From Acidimicrobiia bacterium (GTDB taxonomy: Bacteria; Actinomycetota; Acidimicrobiia; Acidimicrobiales; Bin134), in NCBI GenBank assembly GCA_022826705.1, contig JAJDUJ010000014.1:1-64000 (forward strand): a stretch of DNA of 64,000 bases, written 5' to 3'. The notes under the pieces were generated by a model. It was not told the origin of the DNA, ran no database searches, and worked only from the letters and a program-made list of their open reading frames with translations. The first letter of the stretch is position 1. Each line of letters starts with the position of its first letter. A program made the translations under genes and the position numbers. This document shows, piece after piece, positions 17,324-25,686 of this stretch.

Positions 17324-19855
17324 TCAGCCCCTCAAACGGGTGTCTTCGGGGTCGAACACCGCGCCGGTGCTGGCCACCTTCACCGGGAACAGCTCGTTCA
17401 TGTACATCACCTGGAGGTCGGTGCCCGGCTGGGCCAACTCCGCCGGGAGATAGGCCATCAGCAGGTGCTTGCCCACCGACGGACCCGGCCCCGCGGTGGT
17501 CACCCGCGACACCCGCCCGTGGGAGTCGGTGATCCGCTGGCCGTCCTGGGTCAGGATCGGCTCATTGCCCCCCTGCATATAGCGCTTGCGACCCTGGCCG
17601 TCGGTCAGGTCTTCCACCGTGAGCACGCACATCGACACTTCGGGGTCGCCGGCCTCCCGGGCGGCCAAGTACGGCTCTTTGCCGATGAACGGGGCGGCCT
17701 TCACCTTGGGCCGGGCCAGGCCGGCCTCCAGCGGGTTGTACTCGCTCTCCAGCTCGGCCCCCATGAGCCGATAGCCCTTCTCCAGGCGTCCGGAGGTGCC
17801 GTACACCCCGCCGCCGGTGGGCCGCAGCCCGTAGTCGGCGCCCACCGCCATGAGGGTGTCCCACAGCACCGGGCCGTCGTCCCAAGCGGCGTAGATCTCC
17901 CAGCCGGTGTCGCCCACATAGGAGATGCGGAACAGCGTGGCCTCAATGGTGCGGCCCCCGCAGTCCAGCTCCACGTCCACCAGCGAGCCGTAGGGCGACC
18001 CGGCCTGGCTGAGGTCTTGGCTGGTCAGCGCGCCGATCACGTGGGGGGCGTTGGGGCCCCACACCCCGAGGGTGGTGATCTGGTCGGTGATGTTGGCGAA
18101 GCTCACCGAGCCGTCGGTGGGCAAGTGGCGCCGGGTCCAGAACTCGTCGCGGCCGCCGTCGAACACGCCGGTCACGATGCGCACTCGCTCGTCGCCCATC
18201 CGCATCATGGTCAGGTCGGAGTGGAATCCGCCGTCGGGGGTCAGCCACGGGGTGTAGATGGAGCGGCCCACCGGCACGTCCACCTTGTTCACCGCCAGAT
18301 AGTCGGCGTAGGCCACCGCCCCCGGCCCGGTCAGCTCGAAGATCTGGAAGGCGCTTAGGTCCACCATCCCGCAGTTCTCCCGCAGGTTGAGGTGCTCGGC
18401 CACGGTGATCGGGCTCCACCACCGGGCGTCCCACTCCACCTCCCGGTCCTCCACCTCGTAGCGGTCCACCAGATCGGCGTTGGAATCGAACCACTGGGGC
18501 CGCTCCCAGGTGCGGGCCTGGAAGAACTCGGCTCGCAGCTCCTGCTGGCGGGAGAAATAGGGGCTGACCCGCAGGTTGCGGCGGCTCTCCCACTGCTCTT
18601 GGGGGTGGACGATGCCGTAGGTCTTGTTGAAATGCTCCGCCGATCGGGCCCAGATGTGGTCGTCGCCCCGCTCCTCGGGATAGAAGCGGGACACATCCGC
18701 GCCGTGGACGTCGATCACCCGGGGATAGCCGAAGGTCATCCACTCGGCCACCACCTGGGCCATGCCCGGCCCCTCCTTGACCCAGATGGCCGCGGCCGAC
18801 CACAGATTGCGGACCTCGGGCAGCTCCCCCAGGCACGGCATGGCGTCGGGGGTGAGCGACAGCAGGCCGTTGATGGCGTATTTGATCTCGGCGTCGCCCA
18901 GCATGTCCATCAACTCGATGGCCTGCTCCATCTGGAGGTCGAAGTCATCGGCAGTGAACGGCATCTCGGTGGGCGAGAGCGCGGCCTCCTCGTTGGAGGG
19001 GATCTCGTCGGGGTGGTGGAAGATGGGCCGGTGGGCGTACGACCCCACCTCCATGGAGCCGGCCGACTGGCGCTCGTAGCAGAAGGTGTCCATGTCCCGC
19101 ACGATGGGATAGCCGATCTCGTTGTTGGTCTCGGCCAGGATGTCGAGCGGGCCGACGTCGGCCATCTGATGCACGGCGGGCACCAGCGGGATGTAGGCAT
19201 CGGCCATGTTGGCCACCCGGTTCGACCACACCCCGCAGGCGATCACCACGTACTCGGTCTCGATGGTGCCCTTGTCGGTGACCACCGCCTTGACGGTGCG
19301 GTCTCCGGGGTTGGGGCCGTCGGTGGTGATGATGTCGAGCACCTCGGTGTTGGCCGCCACATGGCAGCCGCCGTTCACCGCCACGTTGCGCATCTGGGTG
19401 CCGGTCTCCAGCGAATCGACCACCGAGACCGTGGGGCAGTAGAAGCCCTCCAAAACGATGTCGGTGTTGACGAACGGCACCAGTTCCTTGACCTCGTCGG
19501 GGGTCAAGAGGTGGGCCTCGATGCCCCAGGCGACAGCCGAGGTCATGCGACGCTTGAGCTCGTCGACGCGCTCTTGGGTGCGGGCCACCTCAATGCCCCC
19601 GGAGTCCACCGAGAGCCCCAGGTCTCGGTATTGGTTGGCGCTTTGCTCCCCCAGCAGGCACATCTCTTTGTTGTGGTCCACCGGGAAGATGAAGTTGGAG
19701 GCGTGGCCGGTGGAACCCCCGGGATTGGGCAATGGGCCCTTGTCCAGCAGCACCAGGTCGGTCCAGCCCAGCTTGCTCAGGTGTCCGACCAGGCAGTTGC
19801 CCACGATTCCCGCGCCGATAACAACGCACTTGGCTTTTTCGGGGACCTCAGCCAT
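17324..19855 (-). CDS. Dimethylglycine/sarcosine dehydrogenase family flavoprotein with GcvT-like C-terminal half
   Basis: The 843-residue protein has an N-terminal DAO-type FAD domain (VVIGAGIVG, residues 11-19) and a C-terminal aminomethyltransferase/GcvT-like domain (about 440-840) that binds tetrahydrofolate, the layout of dimethylglycine and sarcosine dehydrogenases. The residue aligned with the covalent-FAD His is His51 in GGSTGHASN; the usual Trp before it is Gly here, a difference from the paralogues at 53-58 kb. GGAGG precedes the ATG. It would demethylate dimethylglycine or sarcosine, give methylene-THF and reduce the adjacent ETF. Its promoter faces the MTHFR gene and contains a tandem IclR-type operator. 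Confidence 0.88.
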   Translation of the reverse strand: MAEVPEKAKCVVIGAGIVGNCLVGHLSKLGWTDLVLLDKGPLPNPGGSTGHASNFIFPVDHNKEMCLLGEQSANQYRDLGLSVDSGGIEVARTQERVDELKRRMTSAVAWGIEAHLLTPDEVKELVPFVNTDIVLEGFYCPTVSVVDSLETGTQMRNVAVNGGCHVAANTEVLDIITTDGPNPGDRTVKAVVTDKGTIETEYVVIACGVWSNRVANMADAYIPLVPAVHQMADVGPLDILAETNNEIGYPIVRDMDTFCYERQSAGSMEVGSYAHRPIFHHPDEIPSNEEAALSPTEMPFTADDFDLQMEQAIELMDMLGDAEIKYAINGLLSLTPDAMPCLGELPEVRNLWSAAAIWVKEGPGMAQVVAEWMTFGYPRVIDVHGADVSRFYPEERGDDHIWARSAEHFNKTYGIVHPQEQWESRRNLRVSPYFSRQQELRAEFFQARTWERPQWFDSNADLVDRYEVEDREVEWDARWWSPITVAEHLNLRENCGMVDLSAFQIFELTGPGAVAYADYLAVNKVDVPVGRSIYTPWLTPDGGFHSDLTMMRMGDERVRIVTGVFDGGRDEFWTRRHLPTDGSVSFANITDQITTLGVWGPNAPHVIGALTSQDLSQAGSPYGSLVDVELDCGGRTIEATLFRISYVGDTGWEIYAAWDDGPVLWDTLMAVGADYGLRPTGGGVYGTSGRLEKGYRLMGAELESEYNPLEAGLARPKVKAAPFIGKEPYLAAREAGDPEVSMCVLTVEDLTDGQGRKRYMQGGNEPILTQDGQRITDSHGRVSRVTTAGPGPSVGKHLLMAYLPAELAQPGTDLQVMYMNELFPVKVASTGAVFDPEDTRLRG

Positions 19856-19964
19856 GTCCTGCCTCCATTGTTTCCGTCGTGTGGCCCTTGCTCGACTTCT
19901 CGCCCATCGTCATGCCCAACTCGCTTCCTCAACAGGCCGTGCTGCCTGCAAGTATTGCACTTCT

Positions 19965-19981
19965 GGTCCGTATTATGGTAC
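19965..19981. promoter_or_regulatory. Putative IclR-family operator, upstream copy in divergent promoter
   Basis: GGTCCGTATTATGGTAC matches the 17-bp consensus. It lies between the dehydrogenase-ETF operon (minus strand) and the MTHFR gene (plus strand). Its complement contains CATAAT, a possible -10 for the minus-strand operon, so one site could control both directions. Confidence 0.7.
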
Positions 19982-19982
19982 A

Positions 19983-19999
19983 GTTCCGTTATGCGGAAC
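19983..19999. promoter_or_regulatory. Putative IclR-family operator overlapping the MTHFR start codon
   Basis: GTTCCGTTATGCGGAAC is the second copy, 18 bp centre to centre from the first. The ATG of the MTHFR gene (19991) lies inside it, and TACAGT at 19979-19984 is a possible -10 for a leaderless transcript. Confidence 0.7.
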
Positions 20000-20875
20000 G
20001 ACTCGGCCAGTCTATCGCGGTGGGAGGAGCCCCAACCGACCGGTCCGAATCCCGACGTTCAGCAGCTTATTCGCAGCGCGGTCTTCGAGATCATTCCCCT
20101 GAACAGCGCCCCCGAAGCCATCGACTCGCTGCCCCCGAAGTCGAGGGTTTCGGTGACCGCATCGGCCGCCAAGGGCCAAGACGCCACGCTGGAGCTGGCT
20201 GAAGAGCTGATCAAGCGGGAACATCATGCCATCCCCCATTTCTCGGCCCGCTTGATGCGAGACCACGGCCAAGTCAAAGATCTAGCCGACTGGACCAAGG
20301 ACAACGGGGTGACCACCGCCTTCGTGATCGGCGGGGATGCCACCGAGCCGGGCGCCTACCACGATGCCCACAGTTTCATGAAGGACCTGTTCGAGCACGA
20401 CCACGGCCTCGACACAGTGGGAGTGGCGGCCTATCCCGACGGCCACCCCCTCATCGGCGAGGATGTGCGCCGCAGCGCCTTGTTCGCCAAGCAGGAACTG
20501 CTGAGCGAGGCTGGGCTGCGGGGCTATTGCAGCACCCAGATGTGCTTCGACCCGGCCAAGATCATCGCCTGGCTCAAGGCCGAGCGGAACGACGGACTGA
20601 CGCTGCCAGTGCATCTGGGCATTCCCGGCGCAGTGGAGCGCACCAAGCTTCTCACCATCGGCGCCCGCCTCGGCGTGGGCCAGTCGCTTCGCTACCTCCG
20701 CAAGAACCGTCGCTCCATGGCCAAGCTGCTCGGCTCGTCAGCCCACGACCCCTCCGACCTACTAGAGGCTCTCAGCAGCCAACTCGCCCCCTTGGGCATC
20801 GACGGTCTGCACATCTTCACCTTCAACCAGGTAGCCACCACCGCCGCCTGGCGCCAAGCCCTCCTCCACGGCTGA
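19991..20875 (+). CDS. Methylenetetrahydrofolate reductase (MetF-like) family protein
   Basis: The 294-residue protein resembles a divergent PF02219 MTHFR TIM barrel: VSVTASAAKGQDATLELAE, then the HFSARLMRD strand, FVIGGDATEPGAY and GYCSTQMCFD. In a catabolic corrinoid pathway it would oxidise 5-methyl-THF to methylene-THF. The first in-frame ATG lies within the operator, with no ribosome site and no closer alternative, which suggests a leaderless mRNA. It is divergent from the dehydrogenase-ETF operon and shares its control region. It is probably a pathway-dedicated MTHFR, but the genome's housekeeping MetF cannot be seen from here. Confidence 0.85.
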   Translation: MRNDSASLSRWEEPQPTGPNPDVQQLIRSAVFEIIPLNSAPEAIDSLPPKSRVSVTASAAKGQDATLELAEELIKREHHAIPHFSARLMRDHGQVKDLADWTKDNGVTTAFVIGGDATEPGAYHDAHSFMKDLFEHDHGLDTVGVAAYPDGHPLIGEDVRRSALFAKQELLSEAGLRGYCSTQMCFDPAKIIAWLKAERNDGLTLPVHLGIPGAVERTKLLTIGARLGVGQSLRYLRKNRRSMAKLLGSSAHDPSDLLEALSSQLAPLGIDGLHIFTFNQVATTAAWRQALLHG

Positions 20876-20972
20876 GGGCGCCCCTCCGGGCCATCGCCAC
20901 GAACCTGCAGATGGGGCAGATGAAACCGCGTCGATACGTCTTGGATTTGTCTTAGGTGGGCACTGCCCAGGA

Positions 20973-21410
20973 TCACGCGCCCTCTTCGAATGACGCCAAG
21001 AACTCCTCCGAGTTGAGATACCGGGAATACCGCCCAGCTGCGATATCCCCATGGGGATCCGGAATGCCAGCTTCAGAGTTTGCTATTGCTTTGCGGTGCC
21101 AACGGCGGTTCGCAAAGGCAGTCGCTGGCCATTGGAACACACACTTAGATGACATTGCGGCAACCCTCTCAGGCAGTGTTGGTCTTCCAAAATACAGCAT
21201 GCTCTTCGCCTGCCATGCAGCCTTCTGCATCCCCAGGAGATTGATGGCTAGACCACGCCGACCCAGATAGGAGAACGGTGCGAGTAAGGCACCACCCACA
21301 TCACCACCCAGCGATGGGAATTCGTAGAGAGCTAGCGACGCGTGAAGCTGGCAGCTAGTTGGGGTTCGAAGGAACAGGGATAAGCGTCGCGAGGCCAAAG
21401 ACCATCTCAT
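20973..21410 (-). CDS. Hypothetical protein downstream of the ImmA/IrrE gene (start uncertain)
   Basis: A minus-strand frame follows the XRE/ImmA gene and overlaps its last 50 bp if the ATG at 21410 is used. A GTG or ATG further inside would give a shorter product. After the overlap the sequence has mixed, natural-looking composition (LLAPFSYLGRRGLAINLLGM, ERVAAMSSKCVFQWPATAF, YSRYLNSEEFLASFEEG) rather than the Arg/Pro/Ala-rich look of shadow frames. No family is recognised. It may be the third gene of the XRE/ImmA operon. Confidence 0.4.
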   Translation of the reverse strand: MRWSLASRRLSLFLRTPTSCQLHASLALYEFPSLGGDVGGALLAPFSYLGRRGLAINLLGMQKAAWQAKSMLYFGRPTLPERVAAMSSKCVFQWPATAFANRRWHRKAIANSEAGIPDPHGDIAAGRYSRYLNSEEFLASFEEGA

Positions 21411-22401
21411 AGAGATCGGATGGAGACAGGTCGAGCTCACTAGCGACTTCCTTGACACCGATACCGTCTACACGAAGAGCTCTCAGAGCGCGGTCAAGCA
21501 GTTGGGAGGTCTCTCGTTGTATTCCTCCTGGTTCACCTGACCGATAGCCGCGCTTCGATAATTCAATGACGAGATTGCGGTAGTGCCAGCTGCTGAGGAA
21601 GCCGTGGTCGTGTAGACACCGGGTGAAGGCGATCGCCGACACCTGCCAGGCTGCCTTGTGTTCCAGAACTTGAGTAAGGGAGGGATGTAGGAGTCCCGAT
21701 GCGGCGATCGCACCGGGAGGAAGCAGGAAACTCTGGGCGAACGCATCAGCCTCGGCCTCATGTTCTTTGCCATTCACCTCCACCTGCCGATGCAATACGA
21801 GATGTCCTAGCTCGTGGGCTGCGTCCCACCGTCCACGCTCGCCGCTCTTGAGGGTGTTGAGCATCACGAAAGGCCTTCCGAGTCGCCAGAAGGAAAAAGC
21901 ATCTAATTCTCGGCAATCCTGAGCCAGTGCGAAGCAAAGGATGCCACGACTCTCGAGGAGATGGATGAGGTTTGGTGCCACGCCAGCTCCCAATCCCCAG
22001 CTTCCGCGGACTGCCTCGGCAGCCAGCTTGGGCGGAGTTCCAGAAAGGTCAGGGATACCAACCTCAGGCAGATCAAAGTGTTCTGCCAAGTAGCTCGCAA
22101 AGTGCATCGCCAATGCTCCTGCTGCTAGCGCAGACCGTTGGCGGTATTTCGGTAGCTTGCTAGCTGCCCGGAAGCTGGCCGCGTTCCGGCCAATCATTTC
22201 CAAATCAGCTCCATAGAAAAACTCCACTGGTGAGTCCAGGGCTCGTGAGAGTTTCTCGATCGAAGCTGAACGAGGCTCAACTTCTCCCGATTCGTACTGG
22301 CGGAGCGACCGTTCGGACACGCTGGCCTCCTTGGCAAGTCGCGTGCGCGAAAAGCCACGGCGCTCTCGAATCAACTGAAGGCGTTGTGGGTTGAAGGTCA
22401 T
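21355..22401 (-). CDS. XRE-family regulator fused to ImmA/IrrE metallopeptidase domain
   Basis: The 348-residue protein has an N-terminal helix-turn-helix (LIRERRGFSRTRLAKEASVS, residues 10-29) and a central zinc peptidase domain with HELGH at 196-200 and a downstream Glu in the EAEADAFA segment as third ligand. In ImmA and IrrE/PprI proteins the peptidase cleaves a repressor after DNA damage or another signal. Here repressor and peptidase domains are in one chain. It follows a hypothetical gene by 9 bp, and an 18-bp palindrome lies before that gene. The pair faces hsdR and may control the island or act as a toxin-antitoxin-like module. Confidence 0.88.
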   Translation of the reverse strand: MTFNPQRLQLIRERRGFSRTRLAKEASVSERSLRQYESGEVEPRSASIEKLSRALDSPVEFFYGADLEMIGRNAASFRAASKLPKYRQRSALAAGALAMHFASYLAEHFDLPEVGIPDLSGTPPKLAAEAVRGSWGLGAGVAPNLIHLLESRGILCFALAQDCRELDAFSFWRLGRPFVMLNTLKSGERGRWDAAHELGHLVLHRQVEVNGKEHEAEADAFAQSFLLPPGAIAASGLLHPSLTQVLEHKAAWQVSAIAFTRCLHDHGFLSSWHYRNLVIELSKRGYRSGEPGGIQRETSQLLDRALRALRVDGIGVKEVASELDLSPSDLYEMVFGLATLIPVPSNPN

Positions 22402-22410
22402 GCCTGGTTG

Positions 22411-23082
22411 TCAGACAGCCCTGCGCTCCACGGGAACATTGACGGGAGCAGGTTCTTCTGGCAAGCGAACGGTGCGGCTAGTCGAATTGCCATCGCTGGC
22501 AGGTGGCAAAATAATCCGGACCGCCCACTCGGTGATCCGCTTTCCACTCATGGTGGTTGGAAGGGACAGTTCGCTGATTGGAGTTCTGTCATGTTCTCCA
22601 CTGAGCCGGTACAACAGCCACCACGTTTCGATGGGCTCCCAACCTCCATTCACAGCGAGACCAGCAAATGTCAGTTGATTGACTTCCACCGCCTTCGCAG
22701 TGGAGGTGCCGCGTGGATGTTCGCAGGAAGGAGATGCCGATCGAATGCCAACATTGGAATCACCGAGGGCTGTGGTGATTTGAACCGTATTGAGTTTATT
22801 TCGCACGACCTCAAGTTGTCCGGGGCGCAGTGCCCTCCATTCACGAGGGGCTAGGTCATCACGAAGCTGGCGAATCGAACCCTCCCAAAACCTCGATCCG
22901 AACGCGGTCGCGGGTGAGTGCTCAGTGGTCATTACTGCGTCGGCGTGTCCGGCAGTGACAGCTCTTAGGAGCATGTCCGAGCCAAATCCAAATCGATCAA
23001 GAAGGTACGGGTCGACTTCCTGCCCCGCTATGATTCGAGCCGAGTTGCTGGGCTGCCTCAGAATTCTAGAGTCGTCGATCAT
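22411..23082 (-). CDS. Hypothetical protein, partner of the XRE/ImmA protein
   Basis: The 223-residue frame is started at the ATG just inside the divergent region; upstream codons would read through the 18-bp palindrome. The N-terminal half is polar and acidic-basic mixed, and the centre holds NGGWEPIETWWLLYRLSGEHD. No domain is recognised, and neither a signal peptide nor a membrane segment is present. Its stop lies 9 bp before the XRE/ImmA gene, so they are co-transcribed. It could be the substrate of the peptidase, by analogy with other two-gene XRE/ImmA operons. Confidence 0.6.
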   Translation of the reverse strand: MIDDSRILRQPSNSARIIAGQEVDPYLLDRFGFGSDMLLRAVTAGHADAVMTTEHSPATAFGSRFWEGSIRQLRDDLAPREWRALRPGQLEVVRNKLNTVQITTALGDSNVGIRSASPSCEHPRGTSTAKAVEVNQLTFAGLAVNGGWEPIETWWLLYRLSGEHDRTPISELSLPTTMSGKRITEWAVRIILPPASDGNSTSRTVRLPEEPAPVNVPVERRAV

Positions 23083-23092
23083 GCCGGAAACA

Positions 23093-23110
23093 CTACCGCG
23101 ATTGCGGTAG
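23093..23110. promoter_or_regulatory. 18-bp perfect palindrome, candidate XRE operator
   Basis: CTACCGC-GATT-GCGGTAG has perfect 7-bp arms around a 4-bp centre. It lies 10 bp upstream of the hypothetical/XRE-ImmA operon start and about 145 bp before hsdR on the other strand, the usual place for XRE autoregulation. Confidence 0.6.
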
Positions 23111-23253
23111 CGAATCCGGCATTTCCCGTAATCAGTGGTGAAGGGAATCCCATTCCCCCCTTCTTGCAGCACTAGCCAACCCTCACCAGGAGGACAGGCG
23201 CGGAAACTGTTGCAGATGGAACCTGTCCGACAACGAGCGTCTACCCTCGTTTC

Positions 23254-25620
23254 ATGGTGTCAGGCCCCACCGAGAGCCAAACATGCCGCGAGAAGATTCT
23301 TCCTGCACTGCGCGCGGCTGGGTGGTCTGACGATCAGATTGTCGACGAGTTCCAAATCACCGATGGCCGGATTGTTCCCATGGGTGACCGCCATAAGCGA
23401 GACGCACCGCTACGCGCCGACTACGTACTTGAAGTCAATGGGGTTCCAGTAGCCGTCGTCGAGGCGAAACGCACAAAGCGCAACGTGGCTGACGGAGTCG
23501 GGCAGGCAAAGGTCTACGCACAGCTTCTTGACGTCCCTATCGCTTTCGCCTCGAACGGGGACGTGAACGTTCAGATCGACCTTGCGAGCGGGCGTGAGGA
23601 CTTCCACGTCCAGTTCCCAAGTCCTTCAGAGGCTTGGGAACACTTCCAAGCGTCGAAGGGTCTCACGGCTCGAACAGTTCGAGCGTTCACCGAGCCATTC
23701 AATCGTGGCCTCTCTCTTCCCGATGGACGGGTCAAAGAGCCGAGGTACTACCAACGCACCGCGATAAACCGCTCGGTCGAGAGAATCCTTGCCGGCGACA
23801 AGCGACTTCTCGTCGTCATGGCGACCGGAACTGGCAAGTCCTTTCTCGCCATGCAGATCGTGTGGAAGCTTCAGCGGGCACAGTGGATCGAAGGTAGGAA
23901 ACCGCGCGTCCTCTATCTGGCTCACCGGAACTTCTTGATCGACCAACCACGGCTTCGCGAGTGGGTGCCCGTCTTCAGCGACAACGCCATACACAGGTTT
24001 ACGGGGGAGATGAAGACCGGTCGCGACATCTACTTCGGCTTGTACCAAAACCTAGGTGCTGGTCGGGACAACTGGTACCAGGACTACCCAGCTGACTACT
24101 TCGACTTGGTCATCGTTGACGAGTGCCACCATGGTGGGTCGACCACCGGATCAACCTGGCGGGAACTCCTTGAGTACTTCGAGCCAGCGACACAGATCGG
24201 GCTAACGGCTACGCCGGTGGTCTCGGAGGATGCAGACACCTATCGTCATTTCGGTCCGCCAATTTTCGTGTATTCACTTGCACAGGGCATCGCAGACGGG
24301 TTTCTTGCGCCCTACACAGTGCGGCGCGTAGTTCTCAGCGCCGACGCATTTGGATTTGCCCCCGAGGAAGACCAACTCGACATCTTCGGCAATGAAATCC
24401 CCGCCATGTTGTACGAAACTCCTCATTTCGAGAGGGTGCTAGCACTTCTGAAGCGAACTGACACCGCAGCGGCACACCTCACCGACTACCTGCGGCGCAC
24501 GGATCGCCACGCCAAGACGATCATCTTTTGCGTCAATTCTGAACACGCCGATGCGATGCGTCGAGCGATGCACAACGAGAACTCCGACATAACCGCGGGC
24601 GATCCCGATTACGTCGTCCGCATCGTCTCAGCGGAGTACGAGAACGAGCGGCTGTTGGATGAGTTCTCAGATTCAGAACGTCAATCGCCAACGATCGCCA
24701 CGACATCGCAGCTGTTGTCAACCGGAGTCGACATCCCTTCTGTCCGCAATATCGTCCTGTTCAGGCCGATTGAGTCGATGCCGTTCTTCAAGCAGATCAT
24801 CGGCCGCGGCACCCGCCTGGATCCAGATACGAACAAGTGGCAGTTCGAGATCATCGACTACTGCGGCACTACACGCCTGTTCGAAGATCCAGAATTCGAT
24901 GGCCCGCCAATTGTCGAAATAGATGAAGAGATCGACGAAACCGGCGAAGTAGTGGGGGAAGCCGACGGAGAGGTGAACGAGCCCGAGCCAGGCTTCGGAG
25001 AGGAATCAGAGGACGAACCGGATGAGGGTGACCTCGATTCGGACGACGAGGTAACGAAGTTCTACGTAGACGACGAGCCTGTCTGGGTCGTAGCCGAGGG
25101 GGTCTTCCGACTTGATCCGACCACGAGGCGCCCCAGGCTTATCGAGTACCGGGCATTTGTTGCCGATGCTGTTCGCGGGATCGTGTCGTCTCCGTCGGAG
25201 CTTCGTTCGATATGGAGCGAGGCTGAGAGCCGTGCAGTAGTGATCGGAGCACTGGAGGCAAGAGGCATCGATCTCGACGACACCATTGAGCGCACTGGCC
25301 TTGCCGAAGCCGACCCGTTGGACTTGCTTGTCCACCTCGCGTGGAACGAGCCGCTTGCGTCTCGTTTCGACCGCGTTCGACGCGTCCGAGCCGAGCGCAA
25401 AGAGTTCTTCGAGCGATACAGCCCCGAGGCACGGACCGTCTTGGAGGAGCTATTGGACAAGTACGCCACGTTTGGACCTAAGGAACTCTCGACGGCTTCA
25501 CTCAGGGTACCGCCGATTTCGGACATGGGATCGCCAGTTGAGCTGGCCAACCGATTCGGCGGTCCAGACGCCCTGAGGACGGCGATCGAAGGACTTGAGA
25601 ATCAACTGTACGCAGCCTGA
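23254..25620 (+). CDS. hsdR: Type I restriction enzyme R subunit (EcoEI-like HsdR)
   Basis: The 788-residue protein has an N-terminal endonuclease domain with the D...ExK pattern (Asp56, Glu70, Lys72 in VVEAKR), Walker A ATGTGKS at 190-196, the DECHH box near 280, and helicase motif VI QIIGRGTRL near 535. A strongly acidic linker (about 565-615) separates the motor from the C-terminal subunit-interaction region. It translocates and cleaves DNA lacking the HsdMS methylation mark. hsdM and hsdS lie downstream on the same strand but are separated by a two-gene AbiE module, an insertion seen in some type I loci. Confidence 0.95.
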   Translation: MVSGPTESQTCREKILPALRAAGWSDDQIVDEFQITDGRIVPMGDRHKRDAPLRADYVLEVNGVPVAVVEAKRTKRNVADGVGQAKVYAQLLDVPIAFASNGDVNVQIDLASGREDFHVQFPSPSEAWEHFQASKGLTARTVRAFTEPFNRGLSLPDGRVKEPRYYQRTAINRSVERILAGDKRLLVVMATGTGKSFLAMQIVWKLQRAQWIEGRKPRVLYLAHRNFLIDQPRLREWVPVFSDNAIHRFTGEMKTGRDIYFGLYQNLGAGRDNWYQDYPADYFDLVIVDECHHGGSTTGSTWRELLEYFEPATQIGLTATPVVSEDADTYRHFGPPIFVYSLAQGIADGFLAPYTVRRVVLSADAFGFAPEEDQLDIFGNEIPAMLYETPHFERVLALLKRTDTAAAHLTDYLRRTDRHAKTIIFCVNSEHADAMRRAMHNENSDITAGDPDYVVRIVSAEYENERLLDEFSDSERQSPTIATTSQLLSTGVDIPSVRNIVLFRPIESMPFFKQIIGRGTRLDPDTNKWQFEIIDYCGTTRLFEDPEFDGPPIVEIDEEIDETGEVVGEADGEVNEPEPGFGEESEDEPDEGDLDSDDEVTKFYVDDEPVWVVAEGVFRLDPTTRRPRLIEYRAFVADAVRGIVSSPSELRSIWSEAESRAVVIGALEARGIDLDDTIERTGLAEADPLDLLVHLAWNEPLASRFDRVRRVRAERKEFFERYSPEARTVLEELLDKYATFGPKELSTASLRVPPISDMGSPVELANRFGGPDALRTAIEGLENQLYAA

Positions 25621-25624
25621 CAGG

Positions 25625-25636
25625 AAACTATAGTTT
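25625..25636. promoter_or_regulatory. 12-bp palindrome AAACTATAGTTT before abiEi
   Basis: This is a perfect dyad between hsdR and the AbiEi-like gene. A second GAAACTA half-site occurs at 25657-25663. AbiEi proteins bind inverted repeats in their own promoter, so this is a candidate autoregulatory site. Confidence 0.45.
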
Positions 25637-25674
25637 TAGTAGAGGATTGGCACTGTGAAACTAAAGTATTCGTG

Positions 25675-25680
25675 TAGTAT
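25675..25680 (+). promoter_or_regulatory. Candidate -10 (TAGTAT) of a leaderless abiE promoter
   Basis: TAGTAT fits TAnnnT and ends 7 bp before the GTG start of the AbiEi-like gene. No ribosome site is visible, which supports a leaderless transcript. No good -35 is seen at standard spacing. Confidence 0.4.
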
Positions 25681-25686
25681 CAATTC

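Noticed and set aside
17024..18358. A 444-codon plus-strand frame opposite etfB and the dehydrogenase
   Set aside because: Shadow composition, antisense to two well-supported genes.
18392..19990. Extension of the MTHFR frame about 1.6 kb upstream
   Set aside because: The extra sequence is antisense to the dehydrogenase gene and has shadow composition. The MTHFR homology starts near the ATG at 19991.
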